DNA of 64,000 nucleotides from Echiichthys vipera (taxonomy: Eukaryota; Chordata; Actinopteri; Perciformes; Trachinidae): contig OY829650.1 in NCBI GenBank assembly GCA_963691815.1, positions 12,316,010-12,380,009 on the forward strand, given 5' to 3'. A program made the position numbers and the translations under genes. Positions 12,600 through 24,500 of the stretch are shown one piece after another. Below the pieces are notes generated by a model. The model was not told where the DNA came from, made no database searches, and worked only from the letters and a program-made list of their open reading frames with translations. Position 1 is the stretch's first letter. Every line of letters begins with the position of its first letter.

Positions 12600-15500
12600 C
12601 TGCAGACAACAGAACAACACTGATTTATTCTATGCACTCAATTATATTTTTTTATTATAATTAAAAATTATAGTTCTTCTAAGAAGTGATACGTAGATTG
12701 TGTATACGAGTGTCCTAATGGGTTCTTACCAATTCATCAATGTCCGCAGGGCTGGTGGGGCTAGTCTTCTGTTTGCTGCTCTGACTGCTTGAAGATGACT
12801 GTTTCTTGGGTTTACTTTTTGAATTTTTCTGCCGAGACGAAGACTGCTTGTTCTTCTTCCTTGGTCTCACTGTAAAGAAATGATGAGGTGGTCAAGACAC
12901 AAAAGACAGAAAAAAAAAACAACAGAGGGGGAAAAAAACCCAATGAAAATCTGAAATGTTACCATGTGTTACCGAAATTAACTGTTAATTTATCATGTCA
13001 CAGCCTGCAGAAAGACAATTTTTGTAAGGCTATTGTTTGATTAACCATTAATGCTAAATTTTTGTTAGATTGTTATTTTAAATTTGTGACAGTCCATAGC
13101 ATAGCACACTGGGATTGTTTGATACAAAGTCTCACTCTAGAAATGAGGAAAATCGTCTTTGGAACTATTCAGCATCGATGCAAAAACATTTCTCAATTGT
13201 TGTCCTTGAAATGCCGGCTTGAACTGACAGAGGGGATCATCCTGTCACATACTCTTAGTGAAGCGAGTGGGAGACACGGCTTCAAAGTAAAAGGTCCAGA
13301 CCTGAGCTGTGCTACATGACAACACACAGACAATAGAGACCGGGAGAGGACAGGGGCCGTAATTCCCCATCAGCATTCTTCTCATTCCCAAACTTCAGCC
13401 CCAAAACAAACTACAACCTGTGATTTATCTTTTCAGACAACCAGATTCATTTGTTGTACTCTTTTTGTTTTGTGCCATAGTTTAACTTAAATGTAACGCA
13501 CTGATGACCCATGACCTCAGTTTAGAGTTAATACGTAGAAGTCAAAAGAGACTGGAACGTAAAGAGTTCCTTGAAAGCATACCCTTTAAAAAAGCTTATA
13601 CCTGCTTTACATTTCCAAATTAACTGTTAAACACAAACTGGCAAAAGTGGATTGACAAACTTAAACATTGACTTCTGGAAATCCCTCCCTATTTCTTGCT
13701 TTATACCTCAATCATAATTTAAGCAGTTAGATTCAATAATAATACCCTTCATATGGAGCTATAAAGCAGTGTGCATAGCAAAAAAACATCTGTGTAAGCT
13801 AAAATTGGAGGGAGGCTTCTGTCTTCCTCTTTTCAAACTATCACTCGGCCATCTACTGTCCATCATAGCTTGTTGGAAGAACAGTCCTTCAGCCAACTTA
13901 GGGTGCACTAACACTGTCCATCCGCACCATGCCCAAACAGGTTCCACGGGTAAAGCCTAGTTCTTTTGACCAGTGTGAGTGCAACCGCACCACACCTAGC
14001 TGCGACCAGCTTACCGGCCACGGACCGTTTGGGAGAGGTGGGCTTTTGTAAAGCACATTTTCACATGTACGAGCACGAACACGAGGCCTACGGCGGCTCG
14101 GACGTAAAATTTTTGACGGCGAAAGGTTCACGTTGGTGTGATGCAGAGGTGGAGTGTTTACTGCAGATTAGGTCAGATGAAAATATTCAAAAACAGTCGG
14201 ACAAGACGCACATAAACTCTGAGGTCTATGGGAAGATTTGTAAACAAAGCGACGCATCACGATGACGTCCATCAATGCGTGTTGCGGCGTGATGACGTAT
14301 GGACAGGCAAGAAGCATTCGCGCGAGGCCCCCCTTAGAGGATTTTCCAGCCTGGCTAACACTGGAGCGCTACTTGTGCAGGGGCACCTCACTCCCAAGCC
14401 CTGTTGAATAGCCCTACCAAAGAAAACAAAACAGCTTATAGTGGGAGTTCTATCATAGCCAGCACTCTGAAAACATGGAGTTGTGGGCAAGGGAAATGCT
14501 AAGCCTTGAAAAGATCAGATAGCACAACAATGGTAAACGTAAATACTATGATAACATCTCGGACCCTCTACCGTTGTACATAACGGGCCAAGACTGACAC
14601 CGACTAAATTCTAAATGCGCACAAACACAGGCTCGTACGCATGCTATGTTCAGTCCGTAACGAAAAACACTAATAAAAACGATATATATATAAAAATAAT
14701 ACAGTGTAACTGTACAGGGCCGGTCGTAGACATAACAGATGGAAAGCCTTGTTGCTCTATCTATCTATATATGTATGCTAAAGTTCAATTAATTATAATA
14801 GTTTGACAGAATTTTCACTAGTCGATACTCACAACTGTGACCCATGGCTTTGTAGTCATTCTCTTCCTCATCTTCTTCATCTTCCTCAGAGTCCTCTTCA
14901 GACTCCTCCTCATCCTCCTCTTCATCTGTGTCCTGGTTGTAGTTCCTGCAATGGTGACGTTCAATCAAAAGTCTTAAACATTACAAAAAGGTTTGTAGGG
15001 TCTGTAGTTAGAAAAGCGGTGGGATTTACTGTAGAGGATATGTTAAATTATCAAAAATAAATCAAGTACATTAGGTTAGGGTGATAAATCATATGATAAT
15101 CTTTTAATGGAATCATAGAGAATGAATCAGATATTGTGATATGCAATTACATCATCTAAATTTACAACCCCATTTAAAATAAAAATGTAAACAAACAAAA
15201 AAAAGAATGCAATGATTTGCAAATCATTGAAACTCTAAAATGATATCCTCATTTATGCCTTTACGTCGGCATAAAAGTTAAGTAAGACATCCACTGGAGA
15301 GCAGCTCAGCGTCAAAGACGGTGGAGGAGGTCATTAATAATGTTGCTCGCTCATATGTGAGGCCATTAACACATCATTGATATAGAAAATGTCCTTATTC
15401 CCTGTGTCCTATGGTTGTGTCCCACTTGAAATTGGCTACCACTGTCCCCAAGATTTGTGATGGTGCTGGCAAGCTTTCAGGAAATGTGCACCAATACGGA

Positions 15501-18500
15501 CGTAATGAACGCAGAGTGCAGACAGAAGGTTCTGTCCGTATCTAATGTTCCTAAAATAGTGTCTATATAACCTCTATACAGTGTAGCATGTAGTATTACA
15601 GTGTACATGGACAATGACAGTGTGAGGAGGACAGTTACCTTGAACGGGAGCCACGTCTGGCCACAGTGGGCTGGCAGGCCGGGCACAGCCACTCTCCATC
15701 AGGAATGCGGTACAGGGCCGGTCGTAGACATAACAGATGGAAAGCCTTGTTGCACTCATCACAAAGGATAAGTTTCTCATCGTCACCTGGAAGAGATGCA
15801 GCTGTGTCAAGGAACACGTTTTTATCGTCATCATATCACTACAGGTTCACCTCTTGGTCCATGACACTGCCTGACACTACTTGTCTGTCTTGCTCTGGGT
15901 CTTTTGTTCTGCCTGAGTGCTACACAGGGAGCAGAAGGGCAGTAGTGGAGCAAAGAGTCTCACAAAATGCAACTCAATAATCCAGCACACCTATTCATAA
16001 AGGACCAACTTTGTTTCTGTATGCAGGAAAAATAGACAGGAGTCAGTTGTGGTGCTGCAAGTCTGTTTAGGTGATCTGAGGTAATGTTATTTGTCCTGTT
16101 GTTTTTTTGGACAAAGAAAGCCATGTTGTAGCAAAAGCATCTCCCTGTCAACAAAGACATGATGCTTTGACTCCACCTGTGATGCACATTTTATGAAAGG
16201 AATTGGCTGTAAATAATTTCCTTACCTTTCCTGCGACAGACTTTGCAGCGAGCGTTCTCTGCAGACATGTCCCACTTTATGCAAGCGTCTAACATTCCCA
16301 GCAAGACGTGCATGCGGGAAAAGGTCTGGGCCTCTCGGATAGCAGTCTTCCACTTCTCTACCGCTGTTGCCACCTGAGAGGAAGAGGCCAGACTTGTATA
16401 AACTCAGCAGAACTTTACATGAAGAAAGAGTCCAATAGAGGTAGCTCTGTCTGCTCATGAAACACACTGAAGACTCGTATACAAACTATAGCGTTTTAAC
16501 CTCAAGGTTTTCTTATAGATACATTTCAAATACTCTATTACTGGTGCTTTGTCATTTATACACCTCACCTAGAATTATGACCATTATGAGAGTCATGGTT
16601 ATACAACCTTACAAGCCTCCCCAGCTAAAAAAATCCCCATTTCAACAACATCCCATGCCTTTTTGACAGAGTTTTACCTGTGAGACACAAAATTAAAACT
16701 GAACTTTAACATTGCAACTCTGTTCTCTTACCCTGGCCTCTTCTGCCAGTCTCTTCTCCTCATCCACCTCTTCAGCCTTGCTGCTTTCCTCCCCTCCTTG
16801 CTTTTTCTTTTTTTTCTGCTTGGGGGCCATGAATCCCTGCAGGAACTTTTTGATTACACAGGCCTGAATGGTGATGATGCACTCACCAAAGTCTTTCAAG
16901 CTCTCCATGTCTTTCAACTGTGCGTAGAGGATGAAACAAACAGTAACTCATTTTTTGGGACAACATTGACATACTACACAAGCTATAAAATCAGCAACTG
17001 TATGACAAAACATTATACACATTTCACAAACACAATGATATAAGCAATGTAATCAGCACCATTAAGGTTTGTGCACTTCATGAATTATTGTAAAACCATT
17101 TTACCCTTGTATCATATGAAAATATGAAAAATAAATAAATAATAAAAAAAGAAAAGCCAAAGATCGGCCCTTTAAAATGTTACTCAACAGTCACTTGTTT
17201 ACTCTGATGACTTATCTGCATAATCTAAATCTTGGGTTGTACATAATCCCTCAACCCAAAAGAAATAATTGTCTCAGTGTTTCAGGGCTACTGATATTGA
17301 ATGTAGCCAGTCAAACTAATCACCTGATCTTCGATGTCTGTGTTGTCATCCAGGTATCCCAGGCCACCCTTCTGGAGTCGTGAAGCTACTTCCTGGATGT
17401 CACTGCGCAGGTAATTGAGCAGCTCTGCGTAGCCATCGCAGGTCCTGAGGCCCAATTTGCCCTTACGGGTCAGATGGACAGAGTGGACGATGTCCTGGTA
17501 CCTGAAACGGGGACGCATTGTATTAGTTTCATATTCACTCATTACTGCTGCTACCTTGTTAAAAACAATATTGTCTGCTTTGTCCAGTCGGGTGGTTCTG
17601 TATTCAAATTATTTTCTTTCTAAACTTAACGATGGCTAATTTAAAAATAAAGACATGTCTGTATAAACAGCAACTAGACAGCAAAAGCTTTAATTAGCAT
17701 CTGTTTGATCAGTCCTACAGATACCTAATAGCTTGGGTAAACTAGGTAATGCTTTAGCTGCACAGTAGTACATGTTTGTTAAAGTAATTATCCCTTATAA
17801 TGAGTTCCTGCACCTGCTTTGTATCTTCGACTTGAGTTCACTCTCTCTAACCCCCTGAGGATGAAGACTTTCCAGCAGTTCCTCCAGCTCAGCTGTGTTG
17901 TCACATATGAACCTGTATTCAGAGACAGAAACATTAGAATGAAAGATCGTGTAAAAAGAAAAAAAAAAATCGAAAATAAATCGAATGACAGAGACATGAT
18001 GAGATAGAAACAAAAGCTCTTACCAGAGGTTCTGTCCCTGTTTGGGAACAGTAGTTTCGATGCAGATGTCTTCTGCTGCCCCCTGCTGGGCTCCCTCACT
18101 AATAGCACCATCTACACTGCCATCATCCTTTTCAGCTCCTAGAACATTAACAGTAATCAATTATCATATAAATTAATAAAAACAAGAAACATTTGACCAA
18201 AAAAGTAAAAATCAATGATGTCCACACACAAAACAAAACATTTGAAATTAACAATTTTGAAGGGGATACACCAATAATTGAGATTTTGGGACTGATATCA
18301 GCCAATGTTATTTTTTTTTTAACACCAACATTGTGACACTGTACCGTGTAAATCATTGGTAGCGGCTAACTCACCGTCCTCTTCTTCTACCTCAGGCTCT
18401 GCTGGTTTGTCCTCGGGCTCGGCTGGTTTGTCCTCGGGCTCGGCTGGTTTGTCCTCGGGCTCGGCTGGTTTGTCCTCGGGTGGAGGGGTGAAGTTGTAAT

Positions 18501-21500
18501 CGATGCTTTCATGCACCCAGCCTTTCTCAACGTACAGACCAGGAACCACGTCAGAGAAAAGCCAGTATCTAAACGGGAAAAAAATAACAAAAAAAAAAAT
18601 CAAGAAAACATGGTTGTCAATTACTTAGAATTCACATTTTCCTGTGTATAACCTTTAACGGGTAATGTGCAGCACTAACCTGTTATGATTTCGGTCTGTA
18701 CCGAGCGGGGTCCTGCGCATGACAAGTTTGGCTTTGCTTATACCATCTTGAAATGCCCTTTCTACAGCAGCCCTCTGCTTACGCACCCGCTCCTCTTCAG
18801 CCTCCTTCTCCATGCGCTCTGGGGGAATGTCAGTAACAAATAAGAGTGAGATATACAGATTTATGAATTATAAAGTAATTCATGATAACATTTTGAAATG
18901 GATAATGTGATCCAATCCCTGCCAAAAAAAAAAAAAGTTTACCTTTGTTCTGTCTGTCCATCTCCTCTTTCTCCTTCTTGGCCTGCATGGACATCAGCCG
19001 CCGGCTCTTCACTGAGCTGATCATGTCCTCTGGCTCCGGCTCTGGCTCCACCTTCACTTCTTTTTTGTTCTCCTTCTTAGCGCTCCCCTCTTTCTTTTTC
19101 TCACCTTTTGAGTCAGAGAGGAAAAGAATGTTTTTTCATTCATTATTTAAAAGACTAATAAAAGACTGAAAGAAGATTTTTTGTCTATCTGGTATTCTGA
19201 CCATAGATAGTATCAAACATATTCATAATAAATGGTCAGAATGAGTTAGCATATCTACTGACAGTATTTAATCTTAATATATTCTCTCCTACATTAAAAA
19301 TTGCAGGTAGAGTTCCCTGGTGATCCTACCTTTGATCTCCATCTCCTTTCGCATCTGCTTCTCTGCCCTCTTGCGGTCATTGACTTCTTTCAGCATTGCC
19401 AGACGCTCCTTCCACACCTCAGCTGACTTTTGCTGCATTTCATCAACATGGTCTTCAACAGAGTACGTCATGAGTATGCGGTGGCACAACGCCACCAGCA
19501 GGCTGACCTTCTCCTCGGGGCCCAGCTCAAACACCTCAATCGTCTCAAGCTTCTCCAAGAACTCGCTGGTCACCACATCATCAAAGCCCCCCAAAGCCCC
19601 CGATTCCACTGAGCCCCGGCCGCTCTCCTCACCATGGGCATCACATGGCCGCAGGCACAACCGTGCCAGCTCTGACACAGAGTGCATGGTAAGGGGGATC
19701 TCAGATAAGGGCATATCGAGCTCACTGTAGCCTTCGGCCAGCTCGTCCTGCAGCAGCGTCTGAAGAAGCACCACCAGCACACGGTTCAGGTAGAGGAAGC
19801 CGGACCGATCTCCAGCCAGGGCTTCCATCAGAGCCATTGCTGTGATGGGATACTGGTCATCTGGCATCAGCAGCCCTGCATAGGAGTTAAGGAAGTCCAC
19901 GACCATAGCCACATCACCAAATAGAGTGTTGGGCAACCCCTCGGGCATGTCTACAAGCTTGAAAGCCGGCAGGTTCTTGCCACCTTCGATCTCCTGGTCC
20001 TCGTATCTGCGCGATTGCTCACGGCGGACAAGCATCTCCTTCTCGCGCCTCTCCTTGGCCTTTTCTCGCAGTTTCTCTCTGACTTCCTCGCGCCGTTTCT
20101 TCATCTCTTCCTGCTTTTCCTCTTCGCTCATGGCTGCCCATCGCCTCTTTTGCTCCAATAGCATCCAGCGTTTTTGAACCAGCTGCTGGAGCTCCTCTGG
20201 CAGTCGACCCCGATCATCTGAGGACAAGGTCTTCGCGGCTTTGGAGATGAGGCCAGAGAGGGAGTTCTTTTTGTCCTCTTTGCCCTTGTGCTCCTTATAG
20301 TAACGAAGGAGGTGGAGAGCCATAGGGTGCAGTGGCTTCCCCAGTTTAGGCGTACCCATTCCAGTACTACGGGCTCTCTTCTTAGGGCTCCCAACAGGAG
20401 TGCTCTTAGCCAGATGCAGGAGAGTCATCTGCTTCATCTTCGGTGTCTTAGCGCCAGCTTTATCGTCCTTTTTCGATGCTTTGAGGACATTGAGCTTCTT
20501 ATCACTGCTTTTTCCACTTTTCTTTCCTTCTTTCTTGTCCCCTGACTTTCTGCCCGATTTTGGAGTGGTGGGAGCCGAGCCTTTGCCTTCCCCTTTCTTT
20601 GGAGTTCCTAAGTTCTTCATCTTGAGCGGGGAGCCATTCATTTTTATTTTCTGAAATACAGACATGAACCCATTAGGCAACGATTTGACTTTTAAAAAGG
20701 GATACCCCCTTAATCATCAAATCAAATAATACCTTTACTGAGACATCATGTGCATAAATGCAAGCTAACCTGCATGTGGCCCCAAATGGTCGGACTAAGG
20801 GGCATGCCTAAAGAGTCCTTCTTCCTTCTCCTTTTCTTCTCTCCCTTCTCATTTCCTGAATCCTCTCCTGGTGTTTCAGGGGTCTTGAGCCTCTTGGTAG
20901 GTTTACCCTCTGGAGATGACAAGCTCTTACGCTTTGCAGAGGGATTCTCTGCCAAAAACTTTAGACAAACAAACAACAAAAAGTGTGAGCCAAGAAAAAG
21001 CAACAATTAAAAAAAAGTAATATGCAAAAAAAAAAAAAATCTTAAAAATTACCTTGTGTGGATCAAGAAGAAAGTCGCTAAATTTACTGGGCAGATTAAA
21101 TTTTTTCACCAGTTCATCTTCAACCACCCAGGGAGCGCTCTCTCCCATGCCCAGCCTCAGAGCATAGTGCCTGATGAAGTAGCGCATGATCTCCTTGGTT
21201 GGAGGGCGCTCTGTTCTGTAAAGACTGTCTGCTGGGACATCACTGATCACCTGAGACAAGTTGGGTGGGAAGATTCAGTGTCAAATAGCTTCAAGTGTAG
21301 CACCACAAAATACCAAGAAGGAAAAAGAGGTTTAGACACATTCTGTTGACAACAGGATACAGACCTTATCCTCATTGATGAGCTTCACGTCATACTTATG
21401 AGGAAGGAATTTGGGCATCACCCATTTCTTCTTCTCCTCCTTCATGGCAGTGGTAAGTTTCCTTGGTGAACGCCGTGCTCTGTCACCTGATAGGAAGTGG

Positions 21501-24500
21501 AACCACAAGTGAAATAAAATAAGTCTTTTTCACCAAACATACAAGAAACAAAACAGGTAAAAACAAAGTGAAATAAAAAGGAAAATTAAAACATTCATTA
21601 CAGTAAAAAAATACCAATCTGGCTCTATAAAAAAGTATATAAATCAAACAATACACCACTTTAAAAGTGGACATATTTGAATATTTTACTGCAAGTACAG
21701 TTTTATCAATGCTGCATGACTAAAGTATCTATGTGCTTCAAAACTGGCAGTGATCAGTACTCACTGAGACTCTCCCTCCTGTTCTCCTCCTCTCGGGGAG
21801 GAGGTTCCTTCCTCTGGTTCTCCTGACTTGCATTCTCCTTGTCGCTGGATGGAGAGTCGCAGGCACCTTCAAGCTTCTTCTCCCCCGCCTCGCCCTCTGG
21901 GTTTTCTAGGGGATGGATCTTCACCACCTTCACTTGCAAACTTTTATCCTTTCCCACCTGAAGAGAAAAGGTCTTTTGAGCATCTCAGAATGGGAAACTT
22001 CCTTTTGGTGTATTCTAACACCTGCGTACCACTGAGGATGGGCATCCTTTAAATTATACATTAGGGCGAAGTCATACTGAAGTTAGCAGTGATCATTTCT
22101 TAACACAAAATAAAAGAAGCAAAACAGTAATCTAGAAATGTTAATCTTTGAAAAGGAGTCAGCAATAATTTCAAGTGTTTAATTTGTTGTTAAAAATACA
22201 AAATAATAATTTATATGGTCCTCTAAAGATAATATTTATAGTGATAATGTGCAGCTGAATGGGTGAAAAAAAATAAATAAAAGAAAAGTACTGAGTTTGT
22301 ACACTTTTCCCAGGTCAAATTCAAGCACCTTTTAAGCATTTTCAAGGTCCATTTTCAAGCTCTTCCAGCACTTTACAACTTTTGTAAATGTAAATATATG
22401 TATATATATATATATATATATATAAAAGCCCTGGCTGGGGATCGGTCCGGCTTCCTCTACCTGAACCGCTTTCTACAAAAACACACATTTCGCCTTTTTT
22501 CAAAAGAATCATGTCAATAGACGGAATTATGCTATAAAAAGCTAAAAGGGTTTGTAATACAAGAAGGATAGGAAATTCAATTTCTATAACTATGTTGTGA
22601 AAGAAAAGGCAATACAAATTCAAGCACTTTTCAAAAACCTTGAAAAACACACAACATTACAATTCAAGCACTTTCAAGGATTTCAAGTAACTGTACAAAC
22701 CCTGAAAGTGGCATAACAGACAAGTTTAGAAAGGTAAGACGTCAAACTGACCAGGAAGTCACACTCTTCATCCACAGCATACTTGGTGAGAATTTCCACC
22801 CAGGCCATTTCAACCAGTTTGTCCAAAGACACTGTGTTGTGGTGGACCATCTCCAGGACCGGCTTCTCAAACCACTTGGGATACTCCTCCTGAAGCCTGC
22901 ATACACACACCATCGGCAGTTAGTACAAGAAAGATCCACAAAACAGAAAAGATAAACTAAATTGTACCTTGCATTCCCATCATAATGTTTTCAGTATAAA
23001 GTGAGACGCTGTTTTTAAGGTCCTAATGCTCAGCAAACAAGACCGTTGCCACATCAGACATAAACTGAGCTTTGTCCATAGGTGTGATGTAGTCTATTCA
23101 ACACATGGTTTCTTTCACATTGTTTGGATTCCTGCAATACATTCGTCACTGGGACCAGAGTATTACATAACAGGGCAACAAAGGGCTGAGTGACCAGCAG
23201 GGGGAGTAAAATCTCTTTTCTGACATAATACCAGTTCAAATACAGACTTGAGCTCTGGGCAGCTGAGAAATGCTCGGCTCTGTCTTTGGTGTGACGTGTC
23301 TTTGGGCCATATAGTTAGTTAGGTTCACTTGCTCTTGCTGACAGCACATATATATGCAGTACACATGGTTGATGATGAAGTGACTGATCAGCTGAACTAT
23401 TACACATTCTATATGGCTGTGGTCTTCCCTTTTGGAGATCAGGATTGAGGTAACTCTCACCAGTCCATTGCAGCTTCAGGGATGACTCAAGCACACACCC
23501 TTGAAATAGAAAGAGGAGGAGCACCGCATTCATCCAATCATAAAGCAGCAAGCCTTGTGACCTTCACTGGGAGAGTATGGCTCTTTAGTGATACTGCTAA
23601 GCTGCTGGTGTAGAGGCTAATCTGTATTTTGGGCCATCTAAACAACCAATGGTGGTAAATATATTTAGAAATGAATGGGGACCTGAGCTTTACTGCACAT
23701 TTGAATGCAAAGCACTGCCATCTACTGAACTCTACCAGTGTATTCTTCACAGAACAGCCAATGAGTAAAGGCTTTAATCAACAGACAGTAGACTTATGGC
23801 TCCCACATGTACACACAAACTTCTGATGCAATACTAACAGTTCTGTGACTTCTTGTTCCTCCTCCCATGCTTCTTTGTGGGTGAGCTGGCTGCTTCCAGT
23901 GCTCTTGCACGTCCAGATGCGCTCATCATACCTCTGTAAGCGTGCCTCATACTCTCTGAAGGCATTTTGTCAAGGAAATTACAATCATCACACACCCTCA
24001 TTATTTACTTGCTTACTAATTACATGGTACGCTGTTGACAAATTAGTGTTCACAGTAATATGAAAAGAGGCTGAGGTAAAGGGAAAGATGAAACAAAACC
24101 GAAATGCATGGTTATACCTTTAGAAACTAAAAAGGTGTACAAACTGTGTAATTAACAAAACTGGGAAAAGCTAAAGGGGGCTGGGAAAGAATAATGATGG
24201 TATGGGAGGCTGGATTAGAGTCATGTCTACATAAGATAAACAGAAGGTCTGTGGAAAAAGTTAACACACTTCTATGGGTAGTTGATATTAAAAGGTTTGA
24301 CTGTGTCGCCGCTGATGATTGTGAAAACTACAACAGTAGAGTGAACCACATCCCCAAGGCAAATTATCTGTGTTAATGGTACTAGATGGGATCATGAGGC
24401 AGAGGTAGATGTGAGGCCTTGCTTCAAGGCGTGACAACAGACTGATATAACGACAAGGTCAAGTGAATAACATAACTTTGTCACTGACGGGACCTAAATC

